From contig JAACJM010000175.1 in NCBI GenBank assembly GCA_013368315.1, positions 124,001-188,000 on the forward strand: 64,000 bases of DNA, read 5' to 3'. Below are positions 20,368-31,700 of the stretch, one piece after another. The position numbers and the translations under genes are program-made. How positions within the stretch are numbered: the first letter of the stretch is position 1; every line of letters starts with the position of its first letter. This stretch comes from Tetrapyrgos nigripes (taxonomy: Eukaryota > Basidiomycota > Agaricomycetes > Agaricales > Campanellaceae). The notes beneath the pieces are model-generated. The model saw only the letters and a list, made by a program, of their open reading frames with translations, did not search any database and was not told where the DNA came from.

Positions 20368-23300
20368 TCAAATCTCTGTGGAACAAGTCACATCTTTCCA
20401 GGCCTCCAAATTCCTCAACGTTTCCTCCGCCGCATTTTTCACCACCCCATAGCAATCCGTTCCCAATTGCAAACTCTTTGGGAATGGCTTGTCCTTCGCG
20501 ACACCCTCCCCTTTCATAACGTCAATGATGATTTGCACACCTTTGACAGGATCGCCTGGTTGGTTGTCATTGTAAGCTATAGAAAATCGAGATCCCGCCG
20601 AAACGAGTTACGATGTCGAGACGATAATTATGAGTTCAGATTTCAAAATCTAGGTTGGGACTAGTACTTACCCTCCAAAGCCTCCACACCCTTCTTCACC
20701 ATCTCCCTATAATCTTCGATGCTACTTTCATAAGGCGCCTTATGTCCAGGGTTCAGAAAGTTGGTCCTGAAGTACCCAAAGTCGATGCAGGTACTGCGAA
20801 GGCCGAGAGGGGAAATCTCGTCGTGAAGGGTTTCGGAGATACCACGAAGGGCATATTTGGTGGTACAATAGAGGCCGCATGTGGAGCCTGATCTGTGTTC
20901 AATAGGTTATAGGTTTATAGTCCAACAGTTGGGTCAAGCATTTGAAGCATTTAAGTATACAATACGTACCTCCAGCCACCTACAGAACCCATCCAGACGA
21001 TAGTACCAGTCTTGCGTTGACGCATGTAAGGTAGAAAAGCCCGAGTAACGTTGAGGGCACCGAAGACGTTGGTGCTGTAGTACCAGCGCAAAGAGTCAGT
21101 ATCGAGACGAATAGATGGATAACCAATTACTTACTTGAATTGATCATACGTCTCTTCTGGACTGAGTATTCACACGTTTGTATAGGATTGAGAAAGGATG
21201 AAAGCTCGTCATGAGAACGGTGATACGGAATAACGAAAGCATCGAACGTACGTGTTCTCCTCAATGGCACCAATGAGGATATACCCTAACATATCGCGAT
21301 CGTCAGTCAGCCACAGTCAACACTACATACCAAACACAGTACCACTCATCCCGATCTTAAACCCAACATATAAAACTTACCAGCATTATTAACAACTACA
21401 TCGACCCTTCCATAAATCCCCACCGCTTTCTGAGCAACATCTTTCAATGTATCCAAGGGTGCCGTAACATCCAACTCCAGCGTATTAGCTCCTTTAGCTT
21501 TAAGGTCATCCAGCGCACCGATCGATCTTGCTCGAGCAGTCGCGATGACTTTGTCTCCCCTCGCTAGTGCGGCTAGGGTCAATTGGCGTCCGAGGCCGGT
21601 TCTATAATACACAACGAGTGAGGGATGAAGAGCGGTTGCGTGAATTCTGCGTGCCACTCCTGCGTGCCACCTGCGTGCCACCTGCGTGCCAGTACCTTAC
21701 CTGCGTGCCAATTAGCCGACCCCGGAATTAGGCGAGCTGCTGCGACGCTCCTGTCCCCATTAGGGGTGACTTCCACAATCAGGCACGTAGGCCTGATCGC
21801 AGTCCGTCCATCTACCCACTGTCTATTTATCTGTAGTATATGTACATGTATAGGATGTATGTATGTAAATACTTTTGTAACGAGGTGTAGTTTACTAGTA
21901 CATATATCTAGAAGTGAGCAAGAACCTCGAGAAATCTCGACTTATAATCAAATTGAATTAATTCTGCTCCGACGCTCTGATACTCCTATCCCCATTAGGG
22001 GCGACTCCACAATCAGGCACGTAGGCCTGATCGCAGTCCGTCCATCCACCCACTGTCTATTTATCTGTAGTATATGTACATGTACAGGATGTATGTATGT
22101 AAATACTTTTGTAACGAGGTTTAGTTTACTAGTACATATATCTAGAAGTGAGGAAGAACCTCGAGAAATCTCGACTTATAATCAAATCGAATTGATTTTC
22201 GTTTGACTTTCGGGGCCGCAGCTGCAAGATCGGGCCTTTTAATCTGGTAAGCGTCCAAATTGATGGCCAGGTCAGGCAATATGTAAGGCGGGCATATGCG
22301 TTTCGCTTGCCCTTTCATTCATTCTTCCTCTCCCTGTCCCTCTGTAAGTGAAGTAGTTAGAATATATCCACTGTATCACAGCACTTAGTGAATGCTCTAC
22401 CTGTACCTTTCAATAGGGCTCTGTCTATTAGGGAATATGGATTTGAAGCATCTGTTAAATCCCCTGCCCAATTCTGGGTCCAGTAAAGGTACAAATGTTC
22501 CATGTAATCATCAGCTTTGCCCATTCACTAACAAGTTAATTATCAGAACCATCTGGAAATACTGAAAACATTTCTCAAGACTGGCAAAATGGTGCTTATC
22601 ATTATAGTAATTATAGATCTGTAACTGAAGAGTAGTACTGACTTCATCAAGACATTGATTGCCAGAACAAGCAGACTGCTTTCCAAAAAATCCCTGTCTA
22701 TGAGAATGGTATGTCCCTGATAAGACTGTTAACCCAGATAAAATCTCAATCTTTTTCATTCAGGCAAGCTCATTTCTTTTGACATGATTCCATCTCAAGT
22801 TGCACATGCATCCAGGCAAGCTAAATAAGTTGCTGTAAATATACTGGTTTTCGTCTACGAGCTTCCTTTCAGACTTCCTCAAAAAGCTTCTTTCCCTTCT
22901 CCTTATCTGCCTTGGATTCCATGACACGTATCAACCAGCTGGGATGAAGCACCAGCTGAATATTTGTCATTCTCTCCTGCCTGTCACTTCCAGTGAACTC
23001 AACACCACGAACAATAAAATGAGACTCTCCACCAACAACACAATAGTACACTCGTCGAACAAGCAAACCTGTGTGTCCACCAACAATGATGACCATAAGT
23101 CCATGCTCAGTACGGGCAGAAGGCCATTGAAGTGGACCACAGATATTGGCTGGTGCAACACCAAGACGAGGTGGGCGCGTGTTGAAAATAACACCATCTG
23201 ATACGTGAACCCAGGCCTTCATTTTCGGCTCCAATAAGCTGACTTCCAAAGTCAACCCATTTAGACGTGGATTGAGAATCCAGTGCTTGTAGAAATGCTT

Positions 23301-26137
23301 TGAGAATAACATAAAACATAATAGAGTAAGTACTCACAGTGATTTCATGTTGAGAGTCATATTGGTCAGGAGTCCATGGAGCAGTGGCAGTATCAAGGCT
23401 GTCAACGTCTGAAGGAATGGGTGTAGTACTCCGTGGAACATTGACTGGAGCAGGCCAGCATTCAGGGGAATAAGGAACTTCACAAGGCATACAACAATAA
23501 TCAGGCCGTAGTCAAGGGGGACCCGGGATTGCGGACCGGTACACTCCGGGGGTCGGTCGGTCGGGTCATTGAGGTCGTTAAAAATTTTTGGAAGTGTGAA
23601 ATTTTTTATGGTTTACAGGCTTGTATCAGTGTAATTATGGGTCCTTTTATAGTTCTTGACTTAGTTCTTGTCATCCAGAGCTGTCTTGGAAGGTGATTGA
23701 GCCATTTGGCGTACATCCAATGAGTTGGCCCTAGTGAACTGCAGGGATATCCCCCGGGTATTTTTGGGCGTACCGGTACCCCTACCTGCGAAAACCCTTA
23801 CCCGTCAGAAGGGTACGGGTTTGTACCCCTGGCGGGTAACCCGTCAGTTCACAAGTATATATATATATAATGTAACTATCTAAATCCAACTACTCGCTAT
23901 GGAATATTATTTTTTGAAGGTGGGATACATCAGTTTTGCTTTGTTCAAGCATTCAGCCACAGTGATCAAGGCTTTCCGGCGTGTGAACAGCGACGTGTCA
24001 CTTACCCATATTTGGATGTCGTGGTGGCAAAATACTATTATTGAACTATGTACTAAAGAATTACACAGAACGTACTCAAAGTAGTGAATATATTGAGGTA
24101 AACTACGGGTACAAAATTTTGGATGGCGGGTACGGCGGGTCTGCCTTACGGGTAAGGGTCAGCACGGGTTTTGAAATCCATACCCGTACCCTTGAGACCC
24201 CTACCCGCGACCCCCCACGACCCCCCAAACCCCTGCTTCTCACTGGTTGGCCCGACACCCGCCACCCGAGTACCAATGTCTAGATACCCGTGTGGCTACC
24301 CCAGCGCGTTAGGATTAGGGCTTCCCTGCGAGGCGCACAGCGCTGAGCCAAGGGTAAGCCAAAAATGGAAGGTCAGTATCACGTTGCACCTTCCATATAT
24401 AGGCATACCTTCCCTATTTAGTAGGTATCGGTCGGTCAGTCGGGTCCCAGAGGCCGTTAAAAAAATTTTCGACGTAGTGTACGAAATCAAAATTTTTGGT
24501 CCCCCTTGGCCATAGTGAATATCCTGTGTGATAGTGCCCTAGCGGATCAACGTCGTCTAGTGGCTGAAAATGACTGAAAGAATGATAAGTTACACAAACA
24601 TCACATAGAGTGCACACTTACTCGACATGACGGACATGATCATAGTCCAAGTTGATGCTTGGACAGACCTGGGTGCCAAATTTCTGAAGCTCAACACGAA
24701 GTTGCAAGCCACTGTAATTTGGAAACGGTCGAACGTCACGAACAATACCTCTGTATCCCTTCTCGCTACCCTTGACAACATAGACATGCTGTCCAATCCA
24801 GGGCGTCCGGCCAATATTCATAGATAGTATGTAACTTGTTTGAGAACTGATTTGCGATAGGAAGACAAAGCCGAGAGAGAGTGAAAAGGATGAAAGAAAC
24901 TGATCGATGAAGCTTGCTGATAATTTCCGATGCGTCGGGTATTGGCTGGTCCGCACCTGACCCGCACCTGGCCTGCAATGATGTCATATGTGCGGGCCGC
25001 CCCGATACATCTGCGGGTCAGTTCTCGGTGTGCGTGCCACTTTCCGAGTCATACATGTACAAAATTCGAACTTGCAAGAGTAGATACAGGCCTTCATACT
25101 TATACTATTCATCTTCTCATATTCACATATACATATCTACCATTTATATGTTTTGACAAGCAGGGATTAGCCCGATCGAAATTGAAAAAGAGTATGTATT
25201 AATAGTGTTTGCTAACGACATTGTCTAAGAGACTCAGAAAGTACATCAGACTACTTAAATAGAGGATTTTTCATTGAGATATCCTTCAGAGTGCATTTCT
25301 ACGTAGTGGAGGAGGATTCGAACCGATATTTCGGCGGCACGCACATACACAGCCACTGACCCGCCGACCCGCAGGGGTGACCCGCACAATTCTACACACC
25401 GGTAAACGGGTCATGTATTGTCCTTATACTGCCCAAGTATCAGTTTTGATAACTCTGGAGCTGGAACGCAAGTGGCACATATTATAATTCTATCTATTAT
25501 GGCGCAAATATTATTTTCGACGCGCTGGGGACTGGCACGCAGATGGCACGCAGGGCGGCACGCAGGTATATGTGACCTGCGTGCCGGCCCGATCGATCTG
25601 CGTGCCACCCGATCGATCTGCGTGTCATCCGATGGCTCGGAGTGTATGTCGACAGGCCTGCGTGTCAGTTTTTGAACACAGGAATTGACTTGAAAAGCTC
25701 ATCTTGGATTGAAAATCAAGGTGTAGTACTCATAGTTGATGATACTAGGCTCAAGATACATTATTGAGATAAAATTTAGGCCGAAATGAGCCCTTGGAGG
25801 CATTATTGATGGTAGTGAGCTATACATAACACTGTATTCCCATCCGAAATCGAAGAATAAACATTACTAAACGTTCATGTCCTGCAAAAGAAGTGAAATT
25901 GTGCTCATCTACAAAACTTAAATACATGGTACTTATATACGAGTGACACGCAGGCACGCAGGTACTGGCACGCAGGCACGCAGGCACGGCACGCAGAATT
26001 CCACATACCGGATGAAGAGTTGTTTAGTTCGTTAGTTAGTTATTGAGGTTCAGGAATTTGAAGGGTGAACGTAGTGGAGTAGAAACGCACGAGGTTCCGG
26101 TGATGAGCCAGACAAGCTGCTGTTGCTGTGAAGACAT
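20368..26137 (-). CDS. SDR oxidoreductase copy 2, with 4.5 kb first intron
   Basis: This is a classical SDR with the same seven-exon structure as copy 3. Exon 1 is 26137-26091, exon 2 is 21601-21381, and the last exon ends at TGA 20368-20370. The cofactor turn ITGTSTGLG, NNAG and the YxxxK site (LYCTTKYAL) are all encoded, and I saw no coding defect. Intron 1, about 100 nt in copy 3, here contains a 4378-bp DNA transposon (21633-26010) and is 4489 nt long. Fungal spliceosomes rarely handle introns of this size, so expression is doubtful. The substrate is unknown. Confidence 0.7.
21733..22200. repeat. 234-bp tandem duplication
   Basis: Two head-to-tail units have a period of 234 bp: CCACAATCAGGCACGTAGG occurs at 21773 and again at 22007, and the similarity continues to ATCTCGACTTATAATCAAAT at the end of each unit. 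The copies differ at a handful of positions. It lies near the left end of the 4.4 kb transposon. No function is visible. Confidence 0.85.
22205..22865. other. No gene seen, inside 4.4 kb transposon
   Basis: Short minus-strand frames (for example 22511-22759) lack recognisable domains. This may be eroded sequence downstream of the KOW-like gene. Confidence 0.3.
22869..24821 (-). pseudogene. KOW-like basidiomycete protein, broken by hAT element
   Basis: The visible N-terminal exon (24821-24618) reads MNIGRTPWIGQHVYVVKGSE then KGYRGIVRDV, resembling the KOW motif of Spt5-like proteins, as found in many repeated basidiomycete genes. A short intron follows (GTAAGT, 24617-24561). The next exon is interrupted by a 1 kb element (23513-24508) and resumes with CMPCEVPYSPECWPAP. 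A further intron near 23330 leads to the last exon (KHWILNPRLNGLTLEV to the stop at 22869). Removing the insertion and one TSD copy restores the frame, so the break is clean. The true N-terminus may lie further upstream. It is cargo of the 4.4 kb transposon; its function is unknown. Confidence 0.6.
23513..24508. mobile_element. Non-autonomous hAT-like element, 996 bp
   Basis: The 11-bp perfect TIRs are CAAGGGGGACC at 23513 and GGTCCCCCTTG ending at 24508. The 8-bp TSD is GCCGTAGT (23505-23512) and GCCATAGT (24509-24516), one mismatch. An 8-bp TSD and a CA-start TIR are hAT hallmarks. The interior is rich in GGGTACCCG-type repeats and has no transposase. It interrupts the KOW-like gene. Confidence 0.85.
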
Positions 26138-26236
26138 GGCGGTGAATTCGATAATCTTGGTTTTGAGTGAAGAGAGAAGAAAGAATAAAGAGGCTTTGAT
26201 CTTGCCAAACTCCCAGTGCTACGGGTGGGTTTTATA
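26091..26236 (-). promoter_or_regulatory. SDR copy 2 exon 1 and TATA box region
   Basis: TATAAAAC at 26229-26236 lies about 95 nt upstream of the ATG (26137), at the same place as in copies 1 and 3. With exon 1 displaced by the transposon, this promoter now drives 47 nt of coding sequence followed by transposon sequence. Confidence 0.5.
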
Positions 26237-26239
26237 CGC

Positions 26240-27280
26240 TCAAAAATGGCAGACACCTTTTCAAGACGTGCTAATCAGCATTGGTGTGACCTGGACATCA
26301 TGGGCTTGGCGCAGTGGTGGACGAGGAATTCGGATCAATGAAATTTCGGATAGCAACCGTAGAAGTGGGATTTGAGTTGGATTCGAGTGGGTCTTGAGCG
26401 GGTCTAAGAGGTGTAAGCTTTGTCAGATCTGGTTGGCTGGGCATCGCCAAGGGATGCGGCCGGATGCCTCATGAAGGAGTGAATGTGTTTTCCTTAATTG
26501 GGCTTCCCACGCCCGGCGACACTTCCAGTGATCACAACTTAACAACGAGTGTACTAGTCCGCAACCTTTTATACTCAGCATGTCTCTATATGCAAAAGGT
26601 ATATTACCTCCGAGTTCCAATCCCCTGGGGTAGGTCCATTGAAGACAAGACTGTAGTAGAGACCATCCAACTGTCCATCGAGGTCCTCGGTATTCCTTTG
26701 CACGCGCCGCAAGTGGGGTTTCCTACGATAAGGATGGATGAATGAACCAAGGTCAAGCACGATGCAATGATAAAACGGGATGTCGAAGAGAGAGATTGAC
26801 CTGGACTTCGGTGGATGAAAGGGTAATTGATAACTTCCACAAGATTTGTAGAATTTACCTTGTTCTAAAGATGACGGTAATGTGTCACTTGATATGGGTC
26901 TCGCGAATAGGGGCTTGAGATGACATGATACGCACGGCGGGGATGAGTGCATTTTTGTCAGACATTTTTGAACTGGAGTAAATCTCGAATATTTCAACAA
27001 TGGCCGGACTACTCCATATGGGACCGTTCGTAGGCTGAACTTCTATATGGAGTAGTTCCGGCGCCGGGAAAAAACTCGAAATTTATTCTCATTCCGTCCA
27101 AATATGCACTCATCCCTGCTGTGACGCATTCATGTCAATATGAGACAGATGATCAAGCATATTGAACTTCCACACTGCGCCAAATCCCAAGATGACAGCA
27201 AAAATAACAAAAACCATGGCAAAACCTGCGTCTACGTTTCCTACAGCTCTGACTATTCCACAACCACCACTATCGCTGCA
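26240..27280. other. Duplicated SDR upstream region, no gene
   Basis: The block CCCACGCCCGGCGACACTTCC at 26507 (also 18467 and 39433) shows that the SDR duplication includes about 500 bp of upstream DNA. A small hairpin at 27008-27052 has TACTCCATAT / ATATGGAGTA arms. Related sequence recurs at 57500-57600. No gene is supported. Confidence 0.45.
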
Positions 27281-27285
27281 AGGTA

Positions 27286-27556
27286 CTGTCCCATTTCGTT
27301 CAATTTGCGAGTCACACGGCACCGTCACGTACCCCCTAAAATTCGCGAAAAAAATCGGCCATTGCGCATCACAAAAAGCAGTAGTGTAGCCAATTTTTAA
27401 TTTCATTCGCGAAATCCCTGCCAAGATACCTTCCAAAACCGGCAATTTCGCGAAATTTCACGAAAAAAAGCTCACGCCGCAGTTTTCGCGGTCAAAAAAA
27501 TTCGCGAGGGCATGTCACGGTCACGATGGCCTCGCGAATTGAACGAAATGGGACAG
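27286..27556. mobile_element. Tc1/mariner-like MITE, 271 bp
   Basis: The TIR CTGTCCCATTTCGTTCAATT is perfect for 20 bp and continues YGCGAG. TA occurs at both flanks (27284-27285, 27557-27558), the Tc1/mariner TSD. The interior is built of TTCGCGAA-like palindromic steps. It is non-coding. Confidence 0.9.
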
Positions 27557-27639
27557 TAGTACTAGCACCAGGCCACCTAAACCAACACCGACACCAACCG
27601 ACCACCTCGCCAAGAAGAGGATGACGAAGATGCACCACT

Positions 27640-28445
27640 AGTCCAACTACAAAATAGACTGGTCCCTTGCTGGTCCAGGTCCACCTCCACCTCTGCTTCC
27701 AATAGTTAACTCGCAGAAGTCCCGAATTTCAGCCTGAAGACACGCCTTCTTCGCAAGCGTTGACGTACTCGTTGAGGAATACGAGGACCTGGACGGCTCT
27801 CGTCCCACTGCTCCAATCCAACGACGAGCCCGAGGATGCGATGGACATCTCAACAGCAATCTCAGTACCAACAGCAACCTAATACGATGGCCTGGCCCCG
27901 AGTAGATTAAAACGTCGAAAAGAACTTGAAGCAGAAGCAGAAGCACCAAAAGGACCGAAGGCGTTGCCCATGACGACGACCATCTCTACGTCCACCACGT
28001 TATCCAAAGCTACAAAGCTAACCACTACCCCAGCTTCAAGTCGAGGCCCGAGAACCAGAACTACCCATGCCCGTGCCCATCCAAACCCACACAGACACGG
28101 ACAAGAGGTGGTTCGTCTTCAAACCTTTCAAACCCTGCGTGAAGAAAACGAAATCCCTCGTCTGAGGTCTTGAAAGGGTCGAAAAATGAGATAGTCGTAG
28201 CTGAAGCTAAGACACGCGAACTACGAGATGCTCTACGAGCAGCAGAGGACGAAGTCAAACGACTGATGATAGACGCAGAGACGATGAAGGGCGAAACGAT
28301 GATGTTGAGAGACGATATGGCGAAATTGGGAATGGATGATAGACGGTTGGAGGAGAGGGAGAAGGAGCTGAAGAATATGGAGGAAATGATAGACGGTGCG
28401 GTGGGGAAATGTAAAGTGAAGAATGCGTCAGACTGGTGAGTGACG
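27640..28445 (+). pseudogene. Coiled-coil protein remnant
   Basis: The readable part (28170-28439) is a charged heptad-like stretch such as TRELRDALRAAEDEVKRLM and EREKELKNMEEMIDGAV, consistent with a coiled coil. Upstream, in a shifted frame at 28040-28165, is RTRTTHARAHPNPHRHGQEV then TLREENE. The frame change and lack of a start suggest a decayed gene. A similar Arg/Thr/His stretch and coiled coil occur on the minus strand at 30780-31000. Function unknown. Confidence 0.4.
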
Positions 28446-28449
28446 CATA

Positions 28450-30480
28450 CTAGCCGCCAGCATTGACGTCGACGGCGGCGAGATAGATCCTCCTTGAGCC
28501 AGACGTAAGAGAATGCATCGCGTAGTTGACACAAGTCACAGTGGGAAAGAGATGGGATTGGGACAGAGGATGAGGGATAGAGTGAAGATAGAATGGCTTG
28601 AAAAGAAGAGATATATGGGCGTGGTATGGGGTATTGGTAGTAGTAAACGTCGAAAGAATGAAGGGGTGGACGGTGGACGGTGGAAGGAGCGAAATGAGCA
28701 GTGAGACTGGGACCGGTGAGAGTGGCGGTAGAGATTGAGACCACTGGACCGCATATGCGATATCAACGGCAGCAGGGGTAGCAGGCTCGCCTTTCTTTTG
28801 AGGGCCAGTCATGACTAGGCTACTTATACCGAGAGTACGAGTTCCTACACTGGGTCTGAAATCCTATAAATCCGTAGCCGAATCAAAGGAACTACTGGGG
28901 ATTATTGGATTTCCGGCCATACAGAAGAGTGGCAGGGGATTTACGGGATTTTGCGTGCAGTGCTAGCGACAGAGCCTGCTGTTCCCACGCGCTTCTCTTT
29001 CTCTCTCTCTTCTTCCACCGACTCTTTTCCTACTATGCACCGGTTACGTCTCGGAGCAAGGCTACTTTTTGGCTACGCAAGTTATGGTGCTATGGAGGAA
29101 AATTAGGGAGGCTTTAGAGGGGATGGTACTGCTATAGGCTCCAGGTAGATCGGGAAGGTGTGTGGTACAGTTTTCAGCTATTTTTGAAGGGGTTTTCTAA
29201 ACTTTTTCTTAGCGTGGACGATCATTAAGGTCTTTCAGGCCTAGAAACCGCGTCACCTACAAATCTGACCGACGCATAAGCTCCGTTCCTACTACGCTCG
29301 AATCCAAAGCAACGCCTCTGGACGCGAGTTGGATAAACGTTAACACAGAAACCCAGAATTCCTAGAGTCTAGACTAGTTATGACTAGTAGGCTACTGGGC
29401 TATCTGGTGTCGCATCACAGTTTTCCGACCGATACGCTAGCTACAGTATCTAACTCTCGCTCGATATTACGGCAAACCACCCCAGTCATCCTCCCAACAC
29501 GTCAACGACTTTCCCTTGCTATGAGTCGTCGTGCTACTTGGATACACTTTTCCATGGATATGGACCTGGACAGAACTCGTCTCGGTGTATTTAGCTGCGA
29601 GTCTGCAACTACTGTTCCCGGTCAGCTTCAGCGGCGACCTCAACACTCATTCACGACGACAGCAAACGCCAACGATGACGTCAAGTGCCGGGTGTTTCAG
29701 ACGAGTCCAATAGATGTGTCTAACGTCAATCTGTCCTTGTGTTATGTTGGCGTTCTCGATGGGGGATTGACGGAGTTGGAGACTGAGCTTGGTGCAGGAA
29801 CGGAACCTGCAGATGGAGATATAGGCGAAGGAGGGAAGGGGAAGCAACGAAAGAGATAAGAGGCTTCAATGGGGTTTCAGAGCGAAGCGCAGGTGTGTTT
29901 TTTTTTTGTTATTTCTTTTTCTTGCTCCAGTCGCTTTTGCTAACAACGTGTACTACTAGCAGTTAAGGAGTATACGTCGGAGCAATGGTCGTAGCCGTGC
30001 AAATAGGGTCAACTGTGTTTACTCTACTACCTACGGTGACTTTCAATACGTCAAGGCTTCAGGCTGTAATGCCCCCACCCTCATTACTGCAAGCTCATTG
30101 ACAACGGGTTTTCTGCCAGATCCGACTACAGGGCCAGGATATCCTTTTGCACGACCAAGTTGTTCGTGGGAGATCCAGGATATAGAATAGAGCGTTCAGA
30201 GGTGGGAGCAAAAGGGATGACTCGGATACTGCTACGGGCTCGGTACAACAATGAGGTGTGTATTTTAGTCTAATCTCTCTTCCAAGTGGATTTCTAACCT
30301 TTCTATTAGCGTGACAATCAGCAACGTTTTCAACCAGGCACTACTGCAAATCTGACCGGCGATTTACGGTCCATTATTTTTCAACGCAACGCATCTCGTG
30401 CTCCAGCTGGATGTATACAGACGCCGGGGATTCCTGGTCTGTCTATGTCTCCTGGGCTAGCTGGTTTCCATTGAGAGCCT
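28450..30480. other. Uncertain coding remnants
   Basis: A 159-residue frame at 29380-29859 has no recognised domain. Two segments, 29205-29330 and 30305-30420, look related: both follow a TTAGCGTG splice-like junction and encode AxLTGDLR / YKSDRRIS-like text near ACTGCAAATCTGACC / ACCTACAAATCTGACC. This suggests a duplicated gene piece. I cannot assign a product. Confidence 0.3.
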
Positions 30481-30499
30481 CCCCGATGATACGTGCTAC

Positions 30500-31700
30500 A
30501 GCTTCCCGCCAGCTCTACGACACGCTATCCAAGTTTCGACTTTTATCCTTACAACGCGAATGCGTCGAAAATTCCCCATCCTAGTGACCTAACACACTTC
30601 CTGGAGACACCGTGTCCTGGACAAGCGCCTGGATTTTTCTCCATTCTTCTTTCTCTAGTCATGGGCCTGTCCGTTTTGCTAAGTACATGTGCCATTAGAT
30701 GGACTCTACGTCCTTCCGAAACCCCTCCACCGCCTCTACTTTCTCAACCTTTTTCAGTTTTCCACCTCAACCACACCCCTCCCTCGCCTCGCCTTCTCCG
30801 GCTTGTAAAGCGTCTCTCGGAGTCGGCGTTTCTCTGTCTGTGTCTCAGCTTCTGCCGTAGCTGTTTCCGCTTTGGCTTTGAATTTGGTTTTTTCCAGACG
30901 GAGGGTTTCGAGCTTGTTGAGGAGATTCTGAATACGGTCAGTCCTGTCTGTGTGGGCGTGGGTGGTTATGGGATCGGGACGGGTGGTTCTGGTCCTAGGA
31001 GTTGAGGATGGTGATGGTGATGGTGATGGTGATAGTGATGACTAGCTCGCTCCATGTAGTCTCAACCGTGATGGCTCAGAATCTGTTTCACGCTCTCTTC
31101 GGCACGGAACACAGGCTGCTTGTCCATCGCAGTACTATTGGAACTTCTGCCTCAGTAGTCGTGGATCTGGAGGCGGAAGTGGATCAGTGTTCGTGTCTTC
31201 GGCCGTCATCTTGTTGGAGAGGTATTTGGATACCACCACTACCACGAGCCGAAGGGTGCCTCTGGGTCTGCCTTTAGCCCCCGTTGGTGTGAGTGTAAGT
31301 CTGAGTACGAGGATTGGGTGTCGGTAGAGATGGAGGTGGTGATCCTGGTCGTGGTCCCGTGAGTGCGGGTCTGGGCTACAGCTTCAGTGGTCGGTCCGTC
31401 AGCGTCGGCGCATCTATCGTGTCCAGAACATCTTCTCCCAGCACCTTTCCCTGCTGTCACCAACCCACCTCTAAATCTACTTATACATCTACATCCCTAT
31501 CCCCTTCCTTATCCCTCTATTCGCCTGACTTGGGGCCCCTGCGGACCCTTGGCGCACTATTGATCAAAAAGCTGATTTCAGAATTCTTCGAGGTCGGAGT
31601 TCCGGGGTGCTAGCGTATTGTTCAGTCTTCAGATTGATGTTTCTTCACGCATAACACTCATCTGCGTCTACGTCATGGATGCTCGCAGGCGGCAGCTTTT
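30500..31700 (-). pseudogene. Second coiled-coil remnant, opposite strand
   Basis: On the minus strand 30780-31000 encodes RTRTTRPDPITTHAHTD then QNLLNKLETLRLEKTKFKAK and AETATAEAETQTEKRRLRE, a charged helical stretch like the one at 28040-28439. Stops and frame changes surround it, and no start or end is found. Long plus-strand frames here (30493-31005) are its antisense shadow. Confidence 0.35.
31004..31039 (+). repeat. GATGGT microsatellite
   Basis: About six imperfect tandem copies of GATGGT/GATAGT. Confidence 0.8.

Larger units (their letters stand above)
21633..26010. mobile_element. 4.4 kb DNA transposon with 9-bp TSD
   Basis: The left TIR is CGGTTGCGTGAATTCTGCGT. The right TIR, reverse-complemented, is CGGTATGTGGAATTCTGCGT; both continue GCC. 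GATGAAGAG occurs on both sides (21624-21632 and 26011-26019), a 9-bp TSD, and SDR copy 3 (near 38860) has the empty site with one copy. Both ends are packed with GCGTGCC / GGCACGC motifs (21645-21720; 25520-25670; 25950-25995). It carries a broken KOW-like gene and no recognisable transposase. The 9-bp TSD would fit a Mutator-like element, but the superfamily is unproven. Confidence 0.85.

Noticed and set aside
27008..27052. Hairpin TACTCCATAT / ATATGGAGTA as a possible terminator or MITE
   Set aside because: Arms are only 10 bp, there is no TSD, and a related unpaired sequence occurs at 57500.
30493..31005. 170-residue plus-strand frame
   Set aside because: The opposite strand encodes a more protein-like charged coiled coil. 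The plus frame is Pro/Leu/Cys-rich without domains.
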